64,000 bases of DNA from Tyzzerella sp. (lineage in GTDB: Bacteria; Bacillota; Clostridia; Lachnospirales; Anaerotignaceae), in contig DXZA01000067.1 in assembly GCA_019415525.1 (NCBI GenBank), forward strand, positions 372,001 through 436,000. The letters run 5' to 3'. The position numbers and the translations under genes were made by a program. Shown one piece after another: positions 51,621-60,858 of this stretch. Position 1 is the first letter of the stretch. The number at the start of each line of letters is the position of its first letter. The notes below the pieces were generated by a model. It saw nothing but the letters and a program-made list of their open reading frames with translations, was not told the DNA's origin and made no database searches.

Positions 51621-51641
51621 TTGTTTCGTTATATGAAACAA
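51621..51641 (+). promoter_or_regulatory. liv leader dyad, copy 2
   Basis: Exact second copy, 54 bp downstream of the first (about five helical turns) and 36 bp before the SBP start codon. Confidence 0.85.
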
Positions 51642-51676
51642 ATAGTGCTTCTGAAAAGGTTGAGGGGGAATTATTT

Positions 51677-52852
51677 ATGAAGAAATTTTTAGCAGCTATA
51701 ATGGCAGTAGCTATGACATTCTCACTTGCTGCATGTGGTTCAAGCAGTAATGGAAACACAGCTGATGCAAACGGAGAAGATACATTTGTTATTGGAGGAC
51801 TTGGACCTCTTACAGGTAGTGCTGCTTCTTATGGTATTTCTGTAAAACAGGGTGCAGAAATAGCTATTAAGGAAATAAATGAAGCAGGCGGTGTTAAAGT
51901 TGGAGATAGAACTGTAAAACTTGCTCTTAACTTTAAAGATGATGAAGCTAGTGAAGAAACAGCTATTACAGCTTATAACTCACTTATGGATGAAGGAATT
52001 GACGCTCTTTTAGGAAATGTTACAAGTGCTCCTTGTATTGTTATAAAAGATTATACTGCACAAGATGGAATTTTACAGATTACACCATCAGGTTCAGCTA
52101 TAAACTGTATTACAGATGCTGATAATGCATTCAGATTATGTTTTACAGACCCACTTCAGGGAAAAACAATGGCTGATTTTGCTGTTAATGATTTAGGATA
52201 TAAAAATATTGCTGTTATATTTAATAACTCTGATGAATACAGCACAGGTATGAAAGATGCTTTCGTAGAAGAAGTTGCTGCTTTAGGTGGAACTGTTGTT
52301 TCAACACAGGCTTTCAATGAAGGTGATGTTGACTTTACAGCACAGCTTACAGCTATTAAAAATACAAATGCAGAAATACTTTTTGTACCTACTTACTATG
52401 AAGCTGCAGCTTATATAGCACAGCAGGCTAAAGATATTGGACTTGAACTTCCTTTAATCGGTGGAGACGGTTGGGACGGAGTTCTTAAACAGGTTACAGA
52501 CACTTCAACTGTTGAAGGTGCTATATTCTTAAGTCCATTCCTTTCAACAGACCCAGAAGTTGCTGACTTTGTAAATGCTTATGAAACAGCATATAAAGCA
52601 ACTCCTGACCAGTTCGCTGCTGATGGATATGACGTTGTTTATGTTATGAAAGCAGCTATGGAAAAAGCTGGTTCAACTGAAAGTGCTGATATGATTGCTG
52701 CTATGACAGAAATCGAAGTTCAGGGACTTACAGGTAATGTTAAATTCTCAGCTGATGGTGAACCTGAAAAAGGTGCTAAATTCGTAACAATTAAAGATGG
52801 TCAGTATGCTGCTTATCATGTAGGAGATACAGAAGAAACAACAGCAGAATAA
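51677..52852 (+). CDS. livJ: Branched-chain amino acid ABC transporter, substrate-binding lipoprotein
   Basis: A 391-residue extracellular binding protein. The signal peptide with lipobox is MTFSLAACG at residues ~13-21. The mature part matches the LIV/periplasmic-binding type I fold: GGLGPLTGSAASYG, GAEIAIKEINEAGG, then a second lobe with NSDEYSTGMKDAF and GDGWDGV. It captures leucine, isoleucine or valine outside the membrane; related proteins can bind other amino acids. Codon use is richer in GCT and GTT than its neighbours, as expected for an abundant protein. First gene of livJHMGF. Confidence 0.93.
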   Translation: MKKFLAAIMAVAMTFSLAACGSSSNGNTADANGEDTFVIGGLGPLTGSAASYGISVKQGAEIAIKEINEAGGVKVGDRTVKLALNFKDDEASEETAITAYNSLMDEGIDALLGNVTSAPCIVIKDYTAQDGILQITPSGSAINCITDADNAFRLCFTDPLQGKTMADFAVNDLGYKNIAVIFNNSDEYSTGMKDAFVEEVAALGGTVVSTQAFNEGDVDFTAQLTAIKNTNAEILFVPTYYEAAAYIAQQAKDIGLELPLIGGDGWDGVLKQVTDTSTVEGAIFLSPFLSTDPEVADFVNAYETAYKATPDQFAADGYDVVYVMKAAMEKAGSTESADMIAAMTEIEVQGLTGNVKFSADGEPEKGAKFVTIKDGQYAAYHVGDTEETTAE

Positions 52853-52881
52853 TTTATTTTAATAAAATAAAAAGTAATTAA

Positions 52882-52912
52882 TTTTGCCCTCCCTGTTGTC
52901 AGGGAGGGCAAA
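52882..52912 (+). terminator. Strong hairpin between livJ and livH
   Basis: TTTGCCCTCCCTG pairs with CAGGGAGGGCAAA around TTGT. It lacks a good U run, so a 3'-end stabiliser or partial terminator that keeps livJ mRNA in excess is more likely than full termination. Confidence 0.7.
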
Positions 52913-53003
52913 TGTTTCGTTTGCAAAAACTTTAAGCAATTAAAGTGTTTTTTAATTTATAAAGTAAGTAAAAAAATAAGATGTAAAAGAGGTGGAGAAA
53001 AAC

Positions 53004-53885
53004 ATGTTTAATAATATTTTAGAACAGCTTATAAACGGTTTAAGAACAGGAAGTATATATGCACTTATCGCTCTTGGATATACAATGGTTTACGGTATTG
53101 CAAAAATGATTAATTTCGCACATGGTGATATCATTATGGTTGGTGCATATGCACTCTATGTTGCCATAGTTCTTTTACATCTTCCTGTTATACCGGCTAT
53201 AATATTTACATGTGTTGTTTGTTCAGTATTAGGTATACTTATAGAAAGGATTGCATATAAGCCTTTAAGAAATGCTCCAAGACTTGCAGTTCTTATTACT
53301 GCTATTGGTGTAAGTTATTTCTTACAGAGTGCATCACTTCTTATATTTAAAGCAACACCTATTCCTTTCCAATCAATAATAAATATAGATTCTATAACAA
53401 TAGGTGGAGTTACAGTATCTGGTATAACAATAGTAACACTTGTTGTTACAACAATTTCTATGATTGCACTTACACTTTTTATAAATAAAACAAAAGCAGG
53501 TAGTGCTATGCGTGCTGTTTCAGAAGATATGGGAGCTGCACAACTTGTAGGTATAAATGTAAATAAAACAATAACTTTAACATTTGCTATTGGTTCATTC
53601 CTTGCTGCTATTGCAGGTATACTTTACATATGTCAGTATCAATCACTTAAACCTACAATGGGTGCTTTACCAGGTATTAAAGCCTTTGTTGCTGCCGTTT
53701 TAGGTGGTATCGGAAGTATTCCTGGGGCTATGCTTGGAGGAATTATACTTGGTATAATTGAAAGTTTATCAAAAGCTTTTATTTCAACAGAGCTTTCAGA
53801 TGCTATTGTTTTCAGCGTTCTTGTAATTGTTCTTCTTGTAAAACCTTCCGGTTTCCTTGGCAAGAAGAAAAATGAAAAGGTTTAA
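53004..53885 (+). CDS. livH: Branched-chain amino acid ABC transporter permease LivH
   Basis: A 293-residue permease with about eight membrane helices. The family start NGLRTGSIYALIALGYTMVY, the following NFAHGDIIMVGAY, and the cytoplasmic coupling segment AMRAVSEDMGAAQLVGINV are all present. ATG at 53004 follows GAGGTGG; the GTG at 52992 has no site. It pairs with LivM to form the channel. Confidence 0.95.
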   Translation: MFNNILEQLINGLRTGSIYALIALGYTMVYGIAKMINFAHGDIIMVGAYALYVAIVLLHLPVIPAIIFTCVVCSVLGILIERIAYKPLRNAPRLAVLITAIGVSYFLQSASLLIFKATPIPFQSIINIDSITIGGVTVSGITIVTLVVTTISMIALTLFINKTKAGSAMRAVSEDMGAAQLVGINVNKTITLTFAIGSFLAAIAGILYICQYQSLKPTMGALPGIKAFVAAVLGGIGSIPGAMLGGIILGIIESLSKAFISTELSDAIVFSVLVIVLLVKPSGFLGKKKNEKV

Positions 53886-53898
53886 GGAGGTGTACGCT

Positions 53899-54888
53899 GT
53901 GGAAAATTTAAAGAAAAAATTTGCCGGAAAACAGGCTTTTATCTATTTAGCTATTATTGTATTAACTTATGTTTTGATTACTGTTTTAATGAGTACCGGT
54001 CTTCTTAACCGTCAGTATACATCACTTCTTGTACCTATTGCTATAAATGTTATTCTTGCAGTATCATTAAATCTTATTACAGGATTTTTAGGTGAACTCT
54101 CATTAGGTCATGCAGGTTTTATGTCTATAGGTGCTTATGTAGGTGCTTTAATAACAATAAATATGGATGCTCCTGAATTTGTAGAACTTACACTTGGTCT
54201 TATTGCAGGTGGTGCTGTAGCAGCTTTATTCGGCTTTATAATAGGTATGCCGGTATTAAGACTTAATGGAGACTATCTTGCCATTGTTACTCTTGGGTTT
54301 GGTGAGATTATAAAATCAGTACTTATATCAATGAAAATTACAAATGGTGCAAAGGGACTTCAAAGAATTCCTCTTTATACAACATATAAAAGTTATACTC
54401 TTGTATTCATACTTATGGTTATATCAGTTATTGCAATTATGAATATTGTAAAATCAAGACATGGTAGAGCAATATCTTCTATAAGAGATAATAGTATTGC
54501 TACACAATCAATAGGTATAAATGTAAGTCGTTTTAAAGTAATGACATTTGTTATATCTGCATTCTTTGCTGGTATTGCAGGTGTTTTATATGCTCATAAC
54601 GTAGGTATACTTAAACCTACAACATTTGATTATAATAAATCAATAGAAATACTTGTTATAGTTGTTCTTGGTGGTATGGGTAGTATAAGAGGCTCTGTTA
54701 TTGCTGCTATAATACTTACAGCACTTCCAGAACTTTTAAGAGGTGCAGATGATTTCCGTATGCTTCTTTATGCTGTTGTACTTATTATAATAATGCTTTT
54801 CAATCATTCAAAAATTAAAGAAGGACTTCTTAATAATAATGTATTTGGAAAGTTATTTAAAAGTGATAAAGAGAAGGTTGGTGAATAA
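53899..54888 (+). CDS. livM: Branched-chain amino acid ABC transporter permease LivM
   Basis: A 329-residue permease partner of LivH with about ten hydrophobic segments. Typical segments are NLITGFLGELSLGHAGFMSI, NGDYLAIVTLGFGEI, and the coupling helix AISSIRDNSIATQSIGINV. I place the start at GTG 53899, eight bases after AAGGAGG; the upstream in-frame ATG lies inside livH and would overlap it. The gene follows livH by 13 bp. Confidence 0.93.
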   Translation: MENLKKKFAGKQAFIYLAIIVLTYVLITVLMSTGLLNRQYTSLLVPIAINVILAVSLNLITGFLGELSLGHAGFMSIGAYVGALITINMDAPEFVELTLGLIAGGAVAALFGFIIGMPVLRLNGDYLAIVTLGFGEIIKSVLISMKITNGAKGLQRIPLYTTYKSYTLVFILMVISVIAIMNIVKSRHGRAISSIRDNSIATQSIGINVSRFKVMTFVISAFFAGIAGVLYAHNVGILKPTTFDYNKSIEILVIVVLGGMGSIRGSVIAAIILTALPELLRGADDFRMLLYAVVLIIIMLFNHSKIKEGLLNNNVFGKLFKSDKEKVGE

Positions 54889-54890
54889 TA

Positions 54891-55649
54891 ATGGCTTTAC
54901 TTGAAGTAAATAATTTGGGAATATCGTTCGGTGGTCTTAGAGCCGTTGATAATTTCAATATAAATATAGAAAAAGGTGAGCTTTATGGTCTTATTGGACC
55001 TAATGGTGCCGGTAAAACAACAGTTTTCAACCTTCTTACAGGTGTTTATCCACCTACTGATGGAAGTATTGTTCTTGATGGTGTAAATTTAAATGGAAAA
55101 TCAGCAAATGAAATATGTAGAGCTGGTATTGCAAGAACATTCCAAAATATACGTCTTTTTGACAAACTTACTGTTCTTGATAATGTAAAAACTGCATTAC
55201 ATAATCAGATAAAATATTCACTTTTAAGCAGTATATTACGTACACCTGCATATTTTAAAGCTGAAAAGGCTATGGATAAAAAAGCTTTAGAAATATTAAA
55301 AGTATTTGGTCTTGACCGCATACATGAATATAGAGCATCAAATCTTCCATATGGTATGCAGAGAAAACTTGAAATTGCGAGAGCTTTGGCAACAAATCCT
55401 AAGCTTATACTTCTTGATGAGCCTGCTGCCGGTATGAACCCAACAGAAACACAAGAGCTTATGGATATGATAAGATTTATAAGAGATAATTTTGATGTTG
55501 CTGTACTTCTTATAGAGCACGATATGAACCTTGTACTTGGTATATGTGAACAAGTTAAAGTTCTTGAGTACGGAAGAATTATTGCAGAAGGTGACCCTAT
55601 AAAAGTTGTAAATGACCCTAAAGTTATTACAGCATATCTTGGAGAATAA
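54891..55649 (+). CDS. livG: Branched-chain amino acid ABC transporter ATPase LivG
   Basis: A 252-residue ABC ATPase. Walker A is GPNGAGKTT; the LivG signature segment is ARTFQNIRLF; the ABC signature appears as LPYGMQRKLEIARAL; Walker B is LILLDEPAAGMNP, with the following LIEHDMNLV. It drives transport together with LivF. Two bases separate it from livM. Confidence 0.95.
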   Translation: MALLEVNNLGISFGGLRAVDNFNINIEKGELYGLIGPNGAGKTTVFNLLTGVYPPTDGSIVLDGVNLNGKSANEICRAGIARTFQNIRLFDKLTVLDNVKTALHNQIKYSLLSSILRTPAYFKAEKAMDKKALEILKVFGLDRIHEYRASNLPYGMQRKLEIARALATNPKLILLDEPAAGMNPTETQELMDMIRFIRDNFDVAVLLIEHDMNLVLGICEQVKVLEYGRIIAEGDPIKVVNDPKVITAYLGE

Positions 55650-55666
55650 AAGGAGGAAGCGTTTTT

Positions 55667-56374
55667 ATGTTAAAAGTAAAAAATCTTAATGTATACTATG
55701 GAAACATACATGCCATTAAAGACGTTTCCATAGAAGTAAATGAAGGTGAAATTGTTTCTCTTATCGGTGCAAACGGTGCTGGTAAAACAACAACTCTTCA
55801 GACAATATCAGGTCTTTTAAAAGCTCGTTCAGGTGAAATTGAATTTTTAGGTCACGACCTTATAAAAACTGAACCACATAAAATATTACAGCTTGGTGTT
55901 GCACAAGTTCCAGAAGGAAGACGTGTTTTTGCTGAGCTTAGTGTAAAAGAAAATTTACAGCTTGGAGCTTATACAATAAAAGATACAGCAGAAAATATAA
56001 AAGAAGATAGAAAAATGGTTTATAAACGTTTTCCACGTCTTCAGGAGCGTAAAAAACAGCTTGCAGGAACTCTTTCTGGTGGTGAGCAGCAAATGCTTGC
56101 TATGGGTAGAGCTCTTATGAGCAGACCTAAAATACTTCTTCTTGATGAGCCTTCAATGGGGCTTTCACCTCTTCTTGTTAAAGAGATTTTTGAAATTATA
56201 AAAGAGGTTAATAAATCTGGTGTTACTGTTCTTCTTGTTGAACAGAATGCTAAAATGGCACTTTCAATATCTGATAGAGCTTATGTTCTTGAAACAGGCA
56301 AAATCGCTATGGAAGGTAATGCTAAAGAGCTTATGCAGAATGAATCTATTAAAAAAGCATACCTTGGTGCTTAA
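55667..56374 (+). CDS. livF: Branched-chain amino acid ABC transporter ATPase LivF
   Basis: A 235-residue ABC ATPase. Walker A GANGAGKTTTLQ, LivF-type VPEGRRVFAELSVKENL, signature TLSGGEQQMLAMGRAL, and Walker B ILLLDEPSMGLSP are intact. It completes the livJHMGF transporter. A terminator follows the stop codon directly. Confidence 0.95.
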   Translation: MLKVKNLNVYYGNIHAIKDVSIEVNEGEIVSLIGANGAGKTTTLQTISGLLKARSGEIEFLGHDLIKTEPHKILQLGVAQVPEGRRVFAELSVKENLQLGAYTIKDTAENIKEDRKMVYKRFPRLQERKKQLAGTLSGGEQQMLAMGRALMSRPKILLLDEPSMGLSPLLVKEIFEIIKEVNKSGVTVLLVEQNAKMALSISDRAYVLETGKIAMEGNAKELMQNESIKKAYLGA

Positions 56375-56375
56375 T

Positions 56376-56406
56376 AAAAAACTCTCTGGATTTCAGAGAG
56401 TTTTTT
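56376..56406. terminator. Terminator of the liv operon
   Basis: AAAAACTCTCTG with CAGAGAGTTTTT around GATTT; it can also serve the convergent 143-aa gene, whose stop overlaps it. Confidence 0.9.
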
Positions 56407-56824
56407 TATGTTTGTATTCTTCTGTTAGTTCTAAATATCCCCTTTTGTTATATATAATACCTGCCCATTCTAAAATTGAAGATAATATAAATACAGGGTC
56501 ATATCCAGATTCTCCGTCACTTTTTCCGAAATAATTTTTTAGTATTGTTCCTGCAACCGTTGTTTCTTCACAGCCTTTTTGACCAAGTTTGAAATTTCTT
56601 GCATTTCCTTTTTTTGCTTTTCCATTTTGCTTTTCTAAAAGACTTATTATTATATCAAATACTTCATAAGTAAATACAGGTGGAAGATTGTCACAAATAA
56701 TATATTTATCATTTTGATTAAATGTTATTTGATAAATTTTTCCTTGTAATGATTTAACTTTTGCTGTACCACCATTTTTTATAAGTTTTTCTTTTATTAT
56801 ATAGGATATAGGTATTTTTGACAT
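56393..56824 (-). CDS. Hypothetical protein, 143 aa
   Basis: A 143-residue soluble protein, basic overall. It begins MSKIPISYIIKEKLIKNGGT, has YIICDNLPPVFTYEVFDIII in the middle, a lysine-rich stretch KQNGKAKKGNARNFKLGQKG, and a tail GYDPVFILSSILEWAGIIYN. I do not recognise a family. ATG follows GGAGG. It stands alone, convergent with the liv operon, and its end overlaps the shared terminator. Confidence 0.75.
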   Translation of the reverse strand: MSKIPISYIIKEKLIKNGGTAKVKSLQGKIYQITFNQNDKYIICDNLPPVFTYEVFDIIISLLEKQNGKAKKGNARNFKLGQKGCEETTVAGTILKNYFGKSDGESGYDPVFILSSILEWAGIIYNKRGYLELTEEYKHKKTL

Positions 56825-56912
56825 TTTACTACCTCCACAAATTTGTTATAAATATAATAAATCATAGATAAATATATAAATCAATATATTTTTTGAAAAA
56901 TAGTATTTAATA

Positions 56913-56955
56913 TTTATTAAAAACTATTGACAAAACTATTATAAAGTAGTATTAT
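56913..56955 (+). promoter_or_regulatory. tRNA-Phe promoter
   Basis: TTGACA at 56927-56932, 17-bp spacer, TATTAT at 56950-56955. The 20 bp ending with the -35 box are identical to those of the promoter at 63757-63776. Confidence 0.88.
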
Positions 56956-56989
56956 ATACAAGTCGCAGGTTAATATAGCTTTTTATTTT

Positions 56990-57062
<73 letters not shown>

Positions 57063-57081
57063 CTTTTTTATTTCCAAAATC

Positions 57082-57113
57082 AAAAAGGCGTAATTATAAA
57101 TTACGCCTTTTTT
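57082..57113. terminator. Terminator of tRNA-Phe
   Basis: AAAAAGGCGTAATT with AATTACGCCTTTTT. It is shared with the convergent apbE gene. Confidence 0.9.
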
Positions 57114-57116
57114 GTT

Positions 57117-58142
57117 TTATATTTTTTCAAATGTTGAATTTGATGTTGTTATTATATCTCCGTTTTCTGTTACAAATACTGCTTCTATACCATCAAGACT
57201 TTCGATAAGTTCAAGTCCTTTTTCAAGACCAAGTATAAAGCAAGATGTACTTAAAGCATCTGCATCAGCTGATTTTATACCTTCTATTGTTACAGAAACA
57301 AGTCCACTATCAGCTGGTTTTCCTGTTTTTGGGTCAAGTATATGATGATATTTTTCGCCTTCATATTCAAAATAACGTTCATATGTACCAGATGTTACTA
57401 TTGTTCCATTTTCGCAAGAAACAGCACCTAAAACTTCATTTGATTCTGCAAAAGGTTTTTGTACACCTATTTTAAATGAAGTATTATCAGGTTTTGACCC
57501 TATTGTTACTACATTTCCACCAAAGTTTATAAGGGCAGATGTTATATTTTCTGATATAAGATATTCTGCTGTTTTATCAGCTATATATCCCTTTGCTATA
57601 CCGCCTAAATCTATTTCTGTATTTGGATTTGATTTTGTTACTACATTTCCATCTATACTTATAAAATCCATTCCTACATAAGTTAAAAGCAATGAAATTT
57701 CATCATCTGAAGGTGGTATAGGATTTTCGTTATGAAAATTCCATTTTTCTGAAAGAGGAGCTATTGTAATATCAAATGCACCATTAGAAAGCTCATAGTA
57801 TTTTTTTGAAAGATTTATAAGCTCTGCTGTTTCATCAGAAACAGTTATAGGTTCTCCTTTTGATTTATTTATTAAACTTACATCACTAGTTTCTATTGTT
57901 TTTGAAAGCTTGTTTTCAAGGTCTTTACACATTTTAAAGGCATCTACTATAATTTCTTCAGGGTCTTTTTCAGTTTCGCCAGAGTATAATGTTATTGTTG
58001 TAACAGTATCAAACATAAAAGATGTATTTGATACAGGTGTATTATATACTTTTGAGTTATTAGAAGTTTTGCTTTGACACCCAGAAAATATTATACAAGC
58101 TGATAATATTAATAGTAAAAGTGGTTTAAGTATTTTTTTCAT
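57117..58142 (-). CDS. apbE: FAD:protein FMN transferase (ApbE), lipoprotein
   Basis: A 341-residue exported enzyme that attaches FMN covalently to Thr or Ser of target flavoproteins such as Rnf/Nqr subunits. The signal peptide ends with lipobox IIFSGC. Family segments are SFMFDTVTTITLYSG, GGIAKGYIADKTAEYL, ALINFGGNVVTIG, and HHILDPKTGKPADSGLVSVT with its conserved His and Asp, followed by DADALSTSCFILG. ATG follows AAAGGAG. It is divergent from the NusG-II and Gx genes, a frequent neighbourhood for extracellular flavinylation. Confidence 0.93.
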   Translation of the reverse strand: MKKILKPLLLLILSACIIFSGCQSKTSNNSKVYNTPVSNTSFMFDTVTTITLYSGETEKDPEEIIVDAFKMCKDLENKLSKTIETSDVSLINKSKGEPITVSDETAELINLSKKYYELSNGAFDITIAPLSEKWNFHNENPIPPSDDEISLLLTYVGMDFISIDGNVVTKSNPNTEIDLGGIAKGYIADKTAEYLISENITSALINFGGNVVTIGSKPDNTSFKIGVQKPFAESNEVLGAVSCENGTIVTSGTYERYFEYEGEKYHHILDPKTGKPADSGLVSVTIEGIKSADADALSTSCFILGLEKGLELIESLDGIEAVFVTENGDIITTSNSTFEKI

Positions 58143-58243
58143 CTTTTCTCTCCTTTAAAAAATTTTTTAAAATTATACTTTTCAAAACTAAATATAATTA
58201 TGTATTATATAACATATCAAAATATTATAAAAGGACTGAGTGC

Positions 58244-58609
58244 ATGAAGAAAAAAGACATAATATTAATAATTTCAATTATAATAATTGCTGTAATATCC
58301 TATTTTTTCTTTACTTTCGGGAAAAATGAGAAGGGTAGCCAAGTTATTATAACTGTTGATGGAACCGTAATTGAGAAATTTAATCTATATGAAGATAGAG
58401 AGTATACAATAAGAAACGGTGACCATTATAATATACTTACTATAAAAGATGGCTATGTTGATATTACAGAAGCAGATTGTCCAGACAAACATTGTGTTAA
58501 TCAAAAAAGAATAAATAAAAATGGAGAAAAAATAATATGTCTTCCAAATAAAACAATAGTAGAAATAACAGGAGCTGAAGAAAATACTATTGATAGCATA
58601 GCCAACTAA
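58244..58609 (+). CDS. NusG domain II-containing protein, membrane-anchored
   Basis: A 121-residue protein with one N-terminal membrane helix (residues ~6-24) and an extracellular NusG-II-like domain: ITVDGTVIEKFNLYEDREYT, then EADCPDKHCVNQKRINKNGE with two conserved cysteines, and CLPNKTIVEITG. This family often accompanies ApbE and Gx transporter genes in Firmicutes. Its exact role is unknown; FMN-binding or redox coupling at the cell surface is a hypothesis. ATG at 58244 follows AAAGGACTGAG. Confidence 0.85.
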   Translation: MKKKDIILIISIIIIAVISYFFFTFGKNEKGSQVIITVDGTVIEKFNLYEDREYTIRNGDHYNILTIKDGYVDITEADCPDKHCVNQKRINKNGEKIICLPNKTIVEITGAEENTIDSIAN

Positions 58610-58635
58610 ATAAATAAAAATAGGCAGGTGTATTT

Positions 58636-59121
58636 ATGAACAGCAGTCAGAAAACAGCATATTATGGTATATTTGCAGCATTGGCAATTATTATGGGATG
58701 GGTGGAAATGATGATACCTTTACCTGTGCCTGTGCCTGGAGTTAAAGTTGGTCTTGCTAATGTTATAGTTGTTATGGCTATGTATTATTTTGATAATAAA
58801 ACAGCTTTAGGTATATCATTTATACGAATTGTAATATCTGGACTACTTTTTTCTGGTTTTTCCGGTTTTTTATATAGTGTTGCTGGTGCAATACTAAGTT
58901 TTATAATTATGGTGTTGGCTAAAGATATAATTAAGTTTAATATATACAGTGTCAGCATATTAGGTGGAATTTGTCATAATATTGGTCAGATTGTCATTGC
59001 AAGTCTTGTTGTTAAGACAAATCTGTCTATTTATCTGCCTATACTTATAATTTCGGGGCTTATAACAGGGGCTTTAATAGGCATAATAGCAAAAAATTGC
59101 TTAACTCTTGTTAAGAAATAA
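58636..59121 (+). CDS. Gx transporter family membrane protein
   Basis: A 161-residue integral membrane protein with five or six helices. KTAYYGIFAALAIIMGWVEM and PVPGVKVGLANVIVVMAMYY (the KxGLAN motif), and later GGICHNIGQIV, match the Gx transporter family, annotated historically as heptaprenyl diphosphate synthase component I. The fold resembles ECF-type S components, so it may import a vitamin-like molecule. It follows the NusG-II gene by 26 bp. Confidence 0.85.
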   Translation: MNSSQKTAYYGIFAALAIIMGWVEMMIPLPVPVPGVKVGLANVIVVMAMYYFDNKTALGISFIRIVISGLLFSGFSGFLYSVAGAILSFIIMVLAKDIIKFNIYSVSILGGICHNIGQIVIASLVVKTNLSIYLPILIISGLITGALIGIIAKNCLTLVKK

Positions 59122-59224
59122 TTTATTTATAGAAAATTATTTCATTTAGTGATAAACTATTTAAAATATAAACGTGATTAATATTAAAAAAACTTTAGTA
59201 TATGAAATAAGGAGGAGTTTTAAA

Positions 59225-60733
59225 ATGGCATTTTATTACAATGAACCTTCACGTACATTTAGTGAGTATCTTCTTGTACCAGGGTATTCTTCATCAGAAT
59301 GTATTCCAGCAAATGTAAGTCTTAAGACACCTGTTGTTAAATTTAAAAAAGGTGAAGAACCTGCTATAACAATGAATATACCTATGGTTTCTGCTGTTAT
59401 GCAATCTGTATCTGATGACAAAATGGCTGTTGCTCTTGCAAAAGAAGGCGGTATTTCATTTATATATGGTTCTCAGACAATAGAAAGCCAGGCAGCTATG
59501 GTTGCTCGTGCAAAATCATATAAAGCAGGATTTGTTGTAAGTGATTCTAATATTAAACCAGATTGTACTTTACAGGATATCTTAGACCTTAAAGAAAAAA
59601 CTGGTCATTCAACAGTTGCTGTTACAGAAGATGGAACTTCAACAGGAAAACTTATCGGTATTGTTACAAGCCGTGATTATCGTATAAGTCGTATGGAAAG
59701 AAGTGTTAAAGTAAAAGAGTTTATGACTCCTTTTGAAAAACTTGTTGTTGCTCCAAAGGGAACTTCTCTTAAAGAAGCTAATAATATAATTTGGGACCAC
59801 AAACTTAATGCACTTCCAATTGTTGATGAAAATCAGCACCTTGTATATATGGTATTCCGTAAAGATTATGATTCACATAAAGAAAATGTAAATGAACTTC
59901 TTGATGCATCAAAAAGATATGTTGTTGGTGCTGGTATAAACACAAGAGATTATGAACAGAGAGTACCTGCACTTGTTGAAGCAGGAGCTGACGTTTTATG
60001 TATAGACTCATCAGAAGGTTTCTCTGAATGGCAGAAAATTACTATACAGTATATAAGAGAAAAATATGGAGATACTGTAAAAGTAGGTGCGGGAAATGTT
60101 GTTGACCGTGAAGGATTTATGTTCCTTGCAGAAGCAGGAGCTGACTTTATTAAAATCGGTATAGGTGGAGGCTCTATCTGTATAACAAGAGAACAAAAAG
60201 GTATTGGTCGTGGACAGGCTACTTCTGTTATTGAAGTTGCTGCTGCAAGAGATGAGTACTATGAAAAAACAGGTATTTATATTCCTATTTGTTCTGATGG
60301 TGGTATTGTATATGACTATCATATAACACTTGCACTTGCTATGGGTGCTGATTTCGTTATGCTTGGTAGATATTTCTCTCGTTTCGATGAAAGCCCTACA
60401 AATAAAGTAAATATTAACGGAAGTTATATGAAAGAATACTGGGGTGAAGGTTCAAGCAGAGCTAGAAACTGGCAGAGATATGACCTTGGTGGAGATAAGA
60501 AAATGGCATTTGAAGAGGGTGTTGACTCTTATGTTCCATATGCCGGAAAACTTAAAGACAATGTTAATCTTACACTTAGTAAAGTTAAACATACAATGTG
60601 TAACTGTGGTGCATTAACAATTCCTGAGCTTCAGAAAAACGCTAAAATAACACTTGTTTCAGCTACAAGTATTGTTGAAGGTGGAGCTCATGACGTTGTT
60701 CTTAAAGACAATAATATGACTGTAATTAAATAA
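59225..60733 (+). CDS. guaB: IMP dehydrogenase
   Basis: A 502-residue enzyme oxidising IMP to XMP, the committed step of GTP synthesis. The TIM barrel is interrupted by a CBS-domain pair (residues ~110-230, KVKEFMTPFEKLVVAPKGT). The catalytic loop KIGIGGGSICITREQKGIGR has the nucleophilic Cys. The later ARNWQRYDLGG flap belongs to the branch common in Clostridia, distinct from the E. coli type. ATG at 59225 follows AAGGAGGAG; in-frame codons upstream are not conserved. It is monocistronic, with a terminator. Confidence 0.96.
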   Translation: MAFYYNEPSRTFSEYLLVPGYSSSECIPANVSLKTPVVKFKKGEEPAITMNIPMVSAVMQSVSDDKMAVALAKEGGISFIYGSQTIESQAAMVARAKSYKAGFVVSDSNIKPDCTLQDILDLKEKTGHSTVAVTEDGTSTGKLIGIVTSRDYRISRMERSVKVKEFMTPFEKLVVAPKGTSLKEANNIIWDHKLNALPIVDENQHLVYMVFRKDYDSHKENVNELLDASKRYVVGAGINTRDYEQRVPALVEAGADVLCIDSSEGFSEWQKITIQYIREKYGDTVKVGAGNVVDREGFMFLAEAGADFIKIGIGGGSICITREQKGIGRGQATSVIEVAAARDEYYEKTGIYIPICSDGGIVYDYHITLALAMGADFVMLGRYFSRFDESPTNKVNINGSYMKEYWGEGSSRARNWQRYDLGGDKKMAFEEGVDSYVPYAGKLKDNVNLTLSKVKHTMCNCGALTIPELQKNAKITLVSATSIVEGGAHDVVLKDNNMTVIK

Positions 60734-60740
60734 TTTATTT

Positions 60741-60767
60741 AAAGCCGGAATTTTCCGGCTTTTTTTA
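60741..60767 (+). terminator. Terminator of guaB
   Basis: AAAGCCGGAA with TTCCGGCTTT and a T run, eight bases past the stop. Confidence 0.92.
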
Positions 60768-60858
60768 TGTCTGTTTTTAGATAATATTGGGACAAGGGCA
60801 TAATTTTACTATTTTCTGACTATACTTTTATTAAAAGGCATATAGAGGAGGATTTTTT

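Noticed and set aside
51567..51641. liv leader dyads as extra parS sites
   Set aside because: The outer half-sites TGTTTC/GAAACA match parS, but the spacer is seven bases instead of four and lacks ACGT, so ParB binding is not expected.
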